Notes under the pieces: model-generated
What the model was told of the DNA's origin: nothing
Seen by the model: only the letters and a program-made list of their open reading frames with translations
The model's database searches: none
Assembly (NCBI RefSeq): GCF_040649515.1
Contig: NZ_JBEZFP010000015.1
Coordinates: 1 to 64,000 of the forward strand
Length of the DNA: 64,000 bases
Source: Yinghuangia elevatio
GTDB taxonomy: Bacteria; Actinomycetota; Actinomycetes; Streptomycetales; Streptomycetaceae
Reading direction: 5' to 3'
Part shown: positions 43,094 to 50,358 of the stretch, in pieces
How positions within the stretch are numbered: position 1 is the stretch's first letter
Layout of the letters: each line of letters starts with the position of its first letter
Program-made: the position numbers and the translations under genes

Positions 43094-44242
43094 ATGACCG
43101 AGGCGTACATCGTCGACGCCATCCGCACCCCCGTCGGCAGGCGAAACGGCGGACTCGCGTCCGCGCACCCCGCCGATCTCGGCGCGCACATCCTCACCAA
43201 CCTCGTGGAGCGGACCGGTGTCGACCCGGCCGCCGTCGACGACGTGGTGTTCGGGTGTCTCGACGTGATCGGCCCGCAGGCCGGGAACATCGCGCGCACG
43301 TCCTGGCTCTCCGCCGGACTGCCCGCGTCCGTCCCCGGCACGACCATCGACCGCCAGTGCGGTTCGTCGCAGCAGGCCGTGCACTTCGCGGCACAGGCCG
43401 TCATGAGCGGCACCGCGGACATCGTGGTCGCGGGCGGCGTGCAGAACATGAGCATGATCCCGATCTCCGCGTCGCTGCGGGCGGGACGCGAGTTCGGGTT
43501 CGACAGCCCGTACTCCGGCGCGCTCGGCTGGCAGAAGCACTACGGCGACCAGGAGATCAGCCAGTTCCGCGCGGCCGAACTCATCGCCGAGAAGTGGGGT
43601 GTCAGCCGCGAGGAGATGGAGGAGTTCGCGGTCGCCTCGCACGAGCGCGCGATCCGCGCCGAGAAGGAAGGCCGGTTCGCGCGCGAACTGGTGCCGTACG
43701 GCGACGTCGTACGCGACGAGGGCCCCCGCGCCCCCGACTGGGACAAGATCCGCTCGCTCCCAACGCTGCGCCCCGACGGCCGTATCACCGCCGCGCTCGC
43801 GAGCCAGATCTCGGACGGCGCCTCGGCGACCCTGGTGGTCTCCGAGCGCGCCCTGCGCGTCCACGGACTGACGCCGCGCGCCCGCATCCACCACCTCACG
43901 GTGCTCGGCGACGACCCGGTCTTCATGCTCACCGGGCCGATTCCGGCGACCGCCCGCGCCCTGGAGCGCACCGGTCTCACGATCGACGACTTCGACCGGA
44001 TCGAGATCAACGAGGCGTTCGCGTCCGTGGTCCTGGCCTGGCAGCGCGAGACCGGCGCGGACCTCGACAAGGTCAACGTCAACGGCGGCGCGATCGCGCT
44101 GGGGCACCCGCTGGGCGCCAGCGGCACCAAGTTGTTCGCGACGCTCCTGAACGAACTGGAGCGCGTGGGCGGCCGCTACGGCCTCCAGGCCATGTGCGAG
44201 GGCGGCGGCATGGCGAACGTCACCATCATCGAACGGCTCTGA
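43094..44242 (+). CDS. Acetyl-CoA acyltransferase (thiolase)
   Basis: A 382-residue thiolase starting at ATG 43094. It contains the three catalytic sites in order: nucleophile Cys89 in DRQCGSSQQAVHFAAQAV, His338 in GGAIALGHPLGASGTKL, and Cys368 in MCEGGGMANVTII. MTEAYIVDAIRTPVGRRNGGL at the start is typical of acetyl-CoA C-acyltransferases of fatty acid or steroid side-chain breakdown. It would cleave 3-ketoacyl-CoA with CoA in the cytosol. It is under the divergent HxlR regulator and ends at its own terminator; no other beta-oxidation genes are adjacent. Confidence 0.94.
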   Translation: MTEAYIVDAIRTPVGRRNGGLASAHPADLGAHILTNLVERTGVDPAAVDDVVFGCLDVIGPQAGNIARTSWLSAGLPASVPGTTIDRQCGSSQQAVHFAAQAVMSGTADIVVAGGVQNMSMIPISASLRAGREFGFDSPYSGALGWQKHYGDQEISQFRAAELIAEKWGVSREEMEEFAVASHERAIRAEKEGRFARELVPYGDVVRDEGPRAPDWDKIRSLPTLRPDGRITAALASQISDGASATLVVSERALRVHGLTPRARIHHLTVLGDDPVFMLTGPIPATARALERTGLTIDDFDRIEINEAFASVVLAWQRETGADLDKVNVNGGAIALGHPLGASGTKLFATLLNELERVGGRYGLQAMCEGGGMANVTIIERL

Positions 44243-44261
44243 CGCCCGCCGGTGAACATGC

Positions 44262-44294
44262 GCGACGGGCCCGCGCGGTCGTCGGGCCCGTCGC
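44262..44294 (+). terminator. Terminator after the thiolase gene
   Basis: GCGACGGGCCC (44262-44272) and GGGCCCGTCGC (44284-44294) form an 11-bp perfect stem. A second inverted repeat, CGGAACGT (44310-44317) and ACGTTCCG (44326-44333), follows inside the end of the CAAX-protease remnant and could terminate from the other side. Confidence 0.85.
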
Positions 44295-44295
44295 A

Positions 44296-44603
44296 TCAAC
44301 CGCCTGTCGCGGAACGTACGTTCGCACGTTCCGGCAGCAGGATCGTCCCGCCGACGCGCAGGCACAGGTAGAAGAAGTAGGCGGACGTCGAGACGATCAC
44401 CGCCTGGCGGATCGCCTGCGCGCCGTGGCCGATCGCGTTGCTCGCATGGGCGAAGCCGAAGACGAGCGATGAGTACAGGTCCACCTTGCCCTCGCCGAAC
44501 CCGCCCCTGCGGAACACCTGTACGCCGACGCCGCGGAACATCAGTTCCTCGCCGAACGGCCATGACAGCCGTCTGCCGGCGTTCGACTCACCTTCGTCCA
44601 CGT
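44296..44603 (-). pseudogene. Remnant of a CPBP (CAAX/bacteriocin-processing) membrane protease
   Basis: The frame ending at 44296 contains WPFGEELMFRGVGVQVFRR and SSLVFGFAHASNAI, which are catalytic motifs 1 (EExxFRG) and 2 (FxxxH) of CPBP intramembrane metalloproteases, then one membrane helix (QAVIVSTSAYFFYLCLRV). The usual N-terminal helices are missing; upstream the same frame reads polar junk (THVDEGESNAGRRLS) without a good start. The usual last helix with its conserved His/Asn is also missing: after GGTILLP the frame ends in ERANVRSATGG. About a third of a normal protein is left, so it is probably inactive. Confidence 0.6.
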
Positions 44604-44816
44604 GCGTGCTCCCTCCCTCGGCGCGGTGTCTCCCACGCCGGACCGTGGTCGGGCCGGACGGCTTGGCCCCGACGGTGTCAGCGAGGCAGAAATGCCTCAT
44701 GTCCCATTTCATGATGAATGCCAAAGGATCGGGCAAATCGGTCCGAGGCGACCATGCGGCACGAGAGGCCCCTGCGGCCTCCTCCCCGCCGGGCGGGGCG
44801 CGTAGAGTCGGCCGGT

Positions 44817-45881
44817 GTGGAAGGGCTGTTGCTGAGGCTGTCGGCGCTCGACCCTGATGCGGAAGCCGCAGTCCGGGTGATCGCCTACTTCGACGCGCTG
44901 GTCACCCACGGCGCCTCCGCCCACGCGCTGGTCCGGGCCGCCGCCGCGCTGGCCGAGTGCCCGGCCGGATGGTCCCGGGACGACGGGACCTCGATGCGGT
45001 ACGCCCCGGACGGCACCGCCCTCGGACCGCTCGCCGCCGCTCCGTCCCCGCTGCCCGCGAGCGCCGTCTCCGACTGCGGAACGGTCTGGCTGGAACGGCC
45101 CGGCACGCCCGCACCCCTGGACGCCCTCGTGCTGGAGAGGATGGCCGTCGCCGCCGCGGCCGTGTCACACGGCGGGGCCCGGCGCCGCGAACCGGGCGAC
45201 CCCGCGCTGGTCGAACTCGTGCTGTCCGCCCAGGTCGAGCCGGAGGTCCGCATTCGGGCGCTGCGCCTGCTCGGGCTGGCGCCGGGGCGGCCGCTGCGGG
45301 TCGCGGCAGTACGCGGAACGCCGCCCGCGCCCGCGCCGCGACAACGCGCCGCCTCCGACGGGTGCGGGGCACCGCGCACCGTGGTCGACGGCGTGGCGGC
45401 GGTTTTGATCCAGCCGCCAGCGGACCGGGACACGTACACCGGCCCCACACCGGCGGAGGGCATGACTGTCGGGATCGGCGGCGCGGTGGGCGCCGAGCAC
45501 GCCCGGCGCTCCTGGGAGCAGGCCCGCGTCGCCCTGCGGTTCGCGGACGCGGCCACGGCTCCGGTCGTCGAGTACGACGCTCTGGGCAGCCTGGCCATGC
45601 TCGCCGACCTGCCGGCCGAGACGCTGCGCAACCGCCCCGAACTGGCGGCTGTGGAGGCGTTCGCGCAACGCCCCGGCGGCGAGGCCGATCTGACCGCCCT
45701 CGCCGCCTTCTGCCGCTGCGGCTCACTGCGCGGTGCGGCGACCCGCCTGCACCTGCACCACAGTTCGGTCGCCGACCGGGTGGCCCGTGCGGGGGAGGCG
45801 CTGGGATGGGACCTGGCCGACCCGGCAGACCGCTTCCGCGCCACCTTGGCCCTCACCCTGCGCCGCCTCGCCCGCTCCTGA
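44817..45881 (+). CDS. PucR/CdaR-type helix-turn-helix regulator
   Basis: A 354-residue probable transcriptional regulator. GTG 44817 is chosen, with TAGAGT eight bases upstream (leaderless-like); an upstream ATG at 44754 is possible. The central part (VAAVRGTPPAPAP to ARVALRFADA) resembles the GGDEF-like fold of PucR proteins. The C-terminal helix-turn-helix (about 300-354) is AAFCRCGSLRGAATRLHLHHSSVADRVARAGEALGWDLADPADRF, which matches PucR C-terminal domains. No adjacent target operon is evident. Its stop codon is part of the first unit of a 14-bp tandem repeat. Confidence 0.78.
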   Translation: MEGLLLRLSALDPDAEAAVRVIAYFDALVTHGASAHALVRAAAALAECPAGWSRDDGTSMRYAPDGTALGPLAAAPSPLPASAVSDCGTVWLERPGTPAPLDALVLERMAVAAAAVSHGGARRREPGDPALVELVLSAQVEPEVRIRALRLLGLAPGRPLRVAAVRGTPPAPAPRQRAASDGCGAPRTVVDGVAAVLIQPPADRDTYTGPTPAEGMTVGIGGAVGAEHARRSWEQARVALRFADAATAPVVEYDALGSLAMLADLPAETLRNRPELAAVEAFAQRPGGEADLTALAAFCRCGSLRGAATRLHLHHSSVADRVARAGEALGWDLADPADRFRATLALTLRRLARS

Positions 45882-45976
45882 CGGGCACCGACTGACTGGT
45901 GCCGACTGACTGGTGCCGACTGACGGGCACCGACTGACGGGCACCGACTGACGGGCACCGACTGACGGGTGCCGCC
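45879..45976. repeat. 14-bp tandem repeat (minisatellite), seven units
   Basis: Seven head-to-tail 14-bp units: TGACGGGCACCGAC at 45879, 45921, 45935 and 45949, TGACTGGTGCCGAC at 45893 and 45907, and TGACGGGTGCCGCC at 45963. The first unit begins exactly with the TGA stop codon of the PucR-type gene. The array separates that gene from the convergent esterase gene. Confidence 0.92.
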
Positions 45977-46012
45977 TGGACGGGCGCCGGGTGGTGCCTG
46001 TCAGATTCCGGG

Positions 46013-46957
46013 TCAGCCGAGCAGCGCCCTGCGCAGCACGGCGATCTCCTCGGCGCCCTCGCGCCGCGACACCTCGGCGTGCCGGGCGAGCCGCGAGGCG
46101 TGGAACGTGCCCGGGAACAGGTGGAGTTCGACGTTCACCCCAGCGGCCAGCAGGGCCTGCGCGTACGCGATGCCCTCGTCGCGCAGCGGGTCGAACTGCA
46201 TCACCGATATGTACGCGGGCGGCAGGCCGGTCAGGTCGGTGGCGCGTGCCGGTGCCGCGTACACCGGGACGTCGTCTCCGCCGCGTCGGCCCGGGCCGAG
46301 GTACGCGTCCCAACTGATCTCCGCGTTCGGCCGGTTCCAGCCCGGGGTGTCGGTGAACGCGACCATGCTCGGGGTGCCCAGGCGGTCGTCCAGCTCCGGG
46401 ATGCCCAGGTACTGGAAGCACAGCCGCGGCCCGCCGCGGTCGCGGCACAGCAGTGCCAGAGCGGCGGCGAGACCGCCGCCCGCGCTGGCCCCGTGCAGGG
46501 CGACCCGGTCCGGGTCGATGCCCAGCTTGCCGCTCGCCGCGACGACGGCGGTCAGCGCGGCATAGCAGTCCTCGAGCCCCGCGGGGTAGGGGTTCTCGGG
46601 TGCGAGCCGGTACTCGACCGACGCGACCACCACGCCCAGCTCGCGGCATATCTCCAGGCAGCCGGGGTGGTCGAGCTCGATCGAGCCGATGACGAATCCG
46701 CCGCCGTGCACGTTGAACACCAGCGGGACCGGCCCTCCCTCGACGCCCTGCGGGGTGTAGAGCCGCACCTGGACGTCGGGCGCGCCCTCCGGCCCGGGAA
46801 CCGTCGTGTCCAGGACGTCGACGCCGGAGGTGTCGGGCTCGCCGAAGAACTCCGCGAGCCTCGACTCCATGCCGCGCATCGCGACCAGGTCGGTGAGCGG
46901 GGTGCCGGGCATCATCGCCACAGCTGCGGCGACCTCGGGGTCCAGGGCGTAAGCCAT
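46013..46957 (-). CDS. HSL-family carboxylesterase
   Basis: A 314-residue alpha/beta hydrolase of the hormone-sensitive-lipase (bacterial family IV) type. ATG 46957 follows AGGTG. The oxyanion motif HGGGF is near residue 84, the nucleophile is in GASAGGGLA near 156, the acid in MQFDPLRDEG near 251, and the histidine in PGTFHASRL near 281. All four are intact. DHPGCLEICRELGVVVASVEYRLAPENPYPAGLEDCYAA is the family's cap/core junction. It is cytosolic and likely hydrolyses short acyl esters. Confidence 0.92.
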   Translation of the reverse strand: MAYALDPEVAAAVAMMPGTPLTDLVAMRGMESRLAEFFGEPDTSGVDVLDTTVPGPEGAPDVQVRLYTPQGVEGGPVPLVFNVHGGGFVIGSIELDHPGCLEICRELGVVVASVEYRLAPENPYPAGLEDCYAALTAVVAASGKLGIDPDRVALHGASAGGGLAAALALLCRDRGGPRLCFQYLGIPELDDRLGTPSMVAFTDTPGWNRPNAEISWDAYLGPGRRGGDDVPVYAAPARATDLTGLPPAYISVMQFDPLRDEGIAYAQALLAAGVNVELHLFPGTFHASRLARHAEVSRREGAEEIAVLRRALLG

Positions 46958-47130
46958 GTGTCACCTCGACTGCTGGGAGGGAAGCTCGCCGGGAGGGGAG
47001 CCTGCCGGGAGGGTACGGGCGGCCCGAGGCAGAGGGGGAGCCTCGGGCCGCCCCGATCTTCCCGCGCGTTCCGGCGGATGCGCAGCCGCCATGCGTCGGT
47101 TCATCGGTGCCGGTCGGCCGACAGCCGCGC

Positions 47131-47178
47131 GGGCAGCCGGGCAGCCGGGCAGCCGGGCAACCGGGCAACCGGGCAACC
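47131..47178. repeat. 8-bp tandem repeat, six units
   Basis: GGGCAGCC three times (47131, 47139, 47147) followed by GGGCAACC three times (47155, 47163, 47171). It lies in the 291-bp gap between the esterase start (46957) and a small gene ending at 47249. Apart from this repeat I see no feature in that gap. Confidence 0.85.
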
Positions 47179-47248
47179 GAGCCTCAAGGTGGTGCCGAGC
47201 CTTGCTTCGTCCCGTCGTGTGACGTGTCCGGGGACTGTCGACCGCGAC

Positions 47249-47485
47249 CTAAGCCACGGCAGGCATACCGTCCGTCCGGTGGCGTGCCATCCAGTCGGCG
47301 GCGAAGGCGACCGCGGGGATCAGCGGTACGAGTCTGGCGCGCGCGCCTCCGACGAAGCCTTCGTCGATGGGCAGGTGGTCCGTCAGTGCCGCCCCGATGC
47401 GGTCGAAGTCGGCCAGATCCAGGAGCACGTCCTCGTACGTGAAAGAGGGCTTGCCACCCTGATTTCGCCTGGTTGAGGCGCTCAC
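47249..47485 (-). CDS. Small hypothetical protein
   Basis: A possible 78-residue protein. GTG 47485 is four bases after AGGTGG. The part from GGKPSFTYEDVLLDLADFDR through AALTDHLPIDEGFVGGARARLVPLIPAVAFAADWMARHR looks like real coding sequence with a mix of helices and G/C-ending codons. I do not recognise it. It could equally be the C-terminal remnant of a longer gene whose 5' part decayed, since the sequence upstream is disrupted. Confidence 0.4.
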   Translation of the reverse strand: MSASTRRNQGGKPSFTYEDVLLDLADFDRIGAALTDHLPIDEGFVGGARARLVPLIPAVAFAADWMARHRTDGMPAVA

Positions 47486-47498
47486 CGAACCACCTGAA

Positions 47499-47570
47499 GC
47501 CCGCCGTACACGGGCGTTGAATGACGCCTCTGTACGGCGGGCCGGCAGGTGCGCGTCAGAGCTGACGCGC
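47499..47570. repeat. Nested inverted repeats (hairpin plus 20-nt palindrome)
   Basis: GCCCGCCGTACA (47499-47510) and TGTACGGCGGGC (47531-47542) form a 12-bp stem that encloses a smaller GGCGT/ACGCC stem. Just downstream, GCGCGTCAG (47551-47559) and CTGACGCGC (47562-47570) form a second palindrome with a two-base centre. They could be terminators, operators or the remains of mobile-element ends. Confidence 0.55.
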
Positions 47571-47573
47571 TCA

Positions 47574-47735
47574 GCGCTTCGTGTCGTTCTCCACGTAGCT
47601 GGAGAAGCCGCTCGGGCTGTCGGTCTAAATCTGGGTCCGCAGCACAATGCCGAGAGGCGAGCCGGTCGGGATGGCAGGAGAGTCGATCAGGTCGGCGGTC
47701 TTCAGCCCGTCGAGAACTGCAGCGGTGTGCGCCAT
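47574..47735 (-). pseudogene. Possible gene fragment interrupted by a stop codon
   Basis: On the minus strand a frame beginning at ATG 47735 (MAHTAAVLDGLKTADLIDSP) reads to TAG 47625-47627. In the same frame it continues as TDSPSGFSSYVENDTKR before TGA at about 47571-47573. The second piece looks like a natural protein tail, so the TAG may be a nonsense change in a short gene. Upstream to 47857 the strand carries no other recognisable gene. Family unknown; low confidence. Confidence 0.25.
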
Positions 47736-47857
47736 CCATGACTCCCATTGTTCGGCGAGAACCGGCGCTCGCACGGTAGTTGCTGCCGGTACGGATGACC
47801 GATTGCGGCGCGCGTCCGGGCCACTACTCCTCGCGGGGCGGACACTGTGTTTCGCCG

Positions 47858-49036
47858 TCACGGCCCTGAAGTCGTACGCCCGGCGGTGCCGACCCTGTGC
47901 TCGAATCGGTGGAACACGGCATGGAGGAGAGCCAGAAGTAGCGCGAAGGCCGGTAGCCACGCGAGCCGTTCGAGTACCCAGAGGGGATGGTCGGGCGCGG
48001 TGTGCAGCCCGGGCAGGGCACCGGCCGAGCGGAGCGACACCGTGACGGTCATCATCGCCGTCTGGTGCCACAGGAACACCGTCATCGCCGACAGGTTCGC
48101 GAACGCGACCGCCGCCCACAGGCCGGGGCGCCGCATGACCCGGCCCAGCGGCTCGCGTATCAGCAGGGCCAGTCCGACCTGGGCGAGACCGAAGGCCACG
48201 GCCGCGAGGGTGGGCGGGTTCAGGTTCGACACCGCGGCGCCGGGCACGCCGACCATGCTCGCCGGGTAGCCCGCGGCCAGGACCAGCGCGACGGTCGCGG
48301 ACACCCCGCCCACGAGCAGCGCGTACGCCGTCCGCCGACCCTTGAACGCGCCGTGTGCCCAGGCCACGCCGAGGAAGTACGGGACCAGCCAGCCGGCCAG
48401 GATGTTGGTCCAGCCCAGCCACGCCGGGCCGTCCCCCGCGAAGCGGCCCGCGTCCACGGTCGCGACGAGGCCGACGAGCAGCGCGAGGCCGGACCAGCGG
48501 GTGCGCCGCCACAACGCGGCCACGGCCGGTGTGAGTGCGGTCAGTGCGGCGTACACGACCAGGAACCACAGCGGGCTGAAGACCAGTTTGACCATGCTGC
48601 GCAGGGTGCCGAGGTCCAGGCCGGCCCAGGTCAGGACGCTGATCGCGGCCGCCCAGGCGCCGAGCAGCACGAGCGCGGGGCGGAACAGGCGGCCCATGCG
48701 GGCGCGTACCCAGGTGCCGTAGGGGACTTCGCCGCCACGCAGGCTCAGCGCTCCGGAGTATCCGCCGACCAGGAAGAACACCGCGAGCGTCTGCAGCACC
48801 CAGCTGACCGGGGTGAAGGCGGGCATGCCGGCGAGCGGGCTGCGTACGCCCAGGCCGTCCCCGGTGTCGACGAATGCGGTCACCAGCCAGTGGCCGAGGA
48901 CGACGCCGGCGATGGCGATCGCGCGCAGTGCGTCCGCGGCACGGTCGCGGTGCGGGGGAGTTGCGGCGTCGATCCGGTACGCGGCGGCGGTCCAACTCCC
49001 GCGTGTCGTCCGGTGCTTCTCAACGGTAGTCGGCAC
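47858..49036 (-). CDS. Acyltransferase 3 family membrane protein
   Basis: A 392-residue integral membrane O-acyltransferase. GTG 49036 lies six bases after GGAGG. After about 30 polar residues it opens with RAADALRAIAIAGVVLGHWLVT, where the RxxAIxxVxxxH pattern holds the catalytic histidine of Acyl_transf_3 proteins. About ten membrane helices follow, with LVGGYSGALSLRGGEVPYGTWVRARMGRLFRPA as a further conserved region. Members transfer acetyl or longer acyl groups from CoA to sugars, lipids or secreted metabolites. It overlaps the secreted hydrolase gene by 17 bases, so the two are co-translated. Confidence 0.86.
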   Translation of the reverse strand: MPTTVEKHRTTRGSWTAAAYRIDAATPPHRDRAADALRAIAIAGVVLGHWLVTAFVDTGDGLGVRSPLAGMPAFTPVSWVLQTLAVFFLVGGYSGALSLRGGEVPYGTWVRARMGRLFRPALVLLGAWAAAISVLTWAGLDLGTLRSMVKLVFSPLWFLVVYAALTALTPAVAALWRRTRWSGLALLVGLVATVDAGRFAGDGPAWLGWTNILAGWLVPYFLGVAWAHGAFKGRRTAYALLVGGVSATVALVLAAGYPASMVGVPGAAVSNLNPPTLAAVAFGLAQVGLALLIREPLGRVMRRPGLWAAVAFANLSAMTVFLWHQTAMMTVTVSLRSAGALPGLHTAPDHPLWVLERLAWLPAFALLLALLHAVFHRFEHRVGTAGRTTSGP

Positions 49037-50003
49037 GGCCAACCTCCGATTCGCGTCCGAGGGCGATGCGGGCGAGGTTCCGCAGCGAGGCGGTGCCCGG
49101 CTTGAAGTAGTCGCTGTGGCCCACCGATCCGGCGTCGAACACGCGCGCGTGGTAGCCCCGGGAGACCGGATCGGCACCGAAGCCGAACCCCAACAGGCTT
49201 GCGTGCGGAACGAGTTGGATCCAGTCGTGGGATCCGCGTCCGGCCCAGACCCGGGCGTCGGTGTGGAGGTCCTCGGCTTCGTCGACGCCGGTCCCGGGGC
49301 TCCCGAAGAAGGCGATGTCGTCGACTGACGGGCCGTCCGCGGCTTTCGCGCAGACGACGCTGCCGTAGCTGTGGCACAACAGGGCGACGGAGGCGGCGGG
49401 GTTCAGCGTGCGGAGCTCCGCCACCAGGCCTTCGAGGCGGTGCGAGCCGCCGATGGCGCGGCCGTCGGTGAGGATTGCCGGGCTCAGCGAGGCGGGTGCG
49501 GCGTAGCCGAGCCAGGCCACGACGGCGACGTCGGTGTCCGGTGCCTCGGCGCGGATCTGCCCGGCCAGCGCCCGGGCGCCTCCACCGGCGAACTTGCGGG
49601 AGTCGAAGTTCGTGACGCGCCCGTCCGCACCGGGCACCACCACCGCGATGCGTTCCGCACTCGCGAGATCCCCGAATACCTCGACCACCCGGCCCGACCC
49701 CCGCGCGTCGAAGGACAGAAACTGCCGTCCGGGGGCGAGCAGATCCGCCAGAGACCGCCGCATGGCGCTGTCATGGACGCGGGTGGCGGTCTCCCAGGCG
49801 CGGGCGATGTCGTGGCGTACGGCGCCGTAGCGTGCGTCGAGGCTCGCACCGGGGTTCGTGCCGACGCTCGTGCCGAGGGGGACGGCCGCCGTGGGCGCCG
49901 CGTACGGATCGCCCGACGGAGCCGCGGCCGTCGTCAACGCCACAGCCGCGGCCGCCAGGGTCGCGGCCAGTGCGGACCGGATACGACGACGTGCCGAAGC
50001 CAT
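49020..50003 (-). CDS. Secreted alpha/beta hydrolase (DUF1023 type)
   Basis: A 327-residue exported protein. ATG 50003 lies seven bases after AGGAGG. A classical signal peptide (RRRIRSALAATLAAAAVALTTAAA) covers the first 28 residues or so. The hydrolase domain has VVVPGADGRVTNFDSRKFAGG and the nucleophile elbow LLCHSYGSVVCAKAA near residue 213, with a late histidine in VFDAGSVGHSDYF. This order is typical of DUF1023 (PF06259). It probably acts outside the membrane on an ester or lipid. The co-translated acyltransferase gene suggests that both work on one cell-surface substrate. Confidence 0.85.
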   Translation of the reverse strand: MASARRRIRSALAATLAAAAVALTTAAAPSGDPYAAPTAAVPLGTSVGTNPGASLDARYGAVRHDIARAWETATRVHDSAMRRSLADLLAPGRQFLSFDARGSGRVVEVFGDLASAERIAVVVPGADGRVTNFDSRKFAGGGARALAGQIRAEAPDTDVAVVAWLGYAAPASLSPAILTDGRAIGGSHRLEGLVAELRTLNPAASVALLCHSYGSVVCAKAADGPSVDDIAFFGSPGTGVDEAEDLHTDARVWAGRGSHDWIQLVPHASLLGFGFGADPVSRGYHARVFDAGSVGHSDYFKPGTASLRNLARIALGRESEVGRADYR

Positions 50004-50146
50004 ACGAATCCCTCCTGGTCATCCGGGTGTTGCCGGTTGATCAGGAAGCTATGAAGGCGGCGTTGTAGCCCGAATCGCGCCGAAGAGCGGTCTGTGCGCG
50101 TAGTACCGAGGTATGACAGGGGTGAGGGTCGGCGCGAGGAACCCGA

Positions 50147-50171
50147 GCAGGCGACCGGAAGCAGGCGACCG
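50147..50171. repeat. Two direct repeats of GCAGGCGACCG
   Basis: GCAGGCGACCG occurs at 50147-50157 and 50161-50171 with a 14-bp period, the same period as two minisatellites elsewhere in the window. It lies in the leader of the short peptide gene at 50242, between it and the divergent hydrolase gene. Confidence 0.45.
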
Positions 50172-50241
50172 AGACCAACGGACTTCCGCACCAACGGGAT
50201 GGTCGGGCACCATGGGGGGAGTACCGCTGGAAGGAGGCCAC

Positions 50242-50358
50242 ATGGCCGACGGGAAGCACCGGGGACCGCCCGCACCGATCCAGCCCATGCCGACACCGCC
50301 GCCGCCACCGCCCTCGGACAGCAGGCAGCCACCGACCGACCCGGGACACGGCAAGTGA
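50242..50358 (+). CDS. 38-residue proline-rich peptide, candidate modified-peptide precursor
   Basis: A very short gene with an excellent start: AAGGAGG lies five bases before ATG 50242. It encodes 38 residues, 14 of them proline, beginning MADGKHRGPPAPIQPMP, with a run of six prolines and ending SDSRQPPTDPGHGK. There is no cysteine, hydrophobic core or signal peptide. Its stop TGA (50356-50358) overlaps the GTG of the methyltransferase gene (GTGA), so the two are translationally coupled. Asp-Gly at residues 3-4 and later Asp-Ser and Asp-Pro pairs are the kind of sites that isoaspartyl-type methyltransferases act on. That it is the substrate is inference; a small coupling leader peptide is the alternative. 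Confidence 0.55.
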   Translation: MADGKHRGPPAPIQPMPTPPPPPPSDSRQPPTDPGHGK

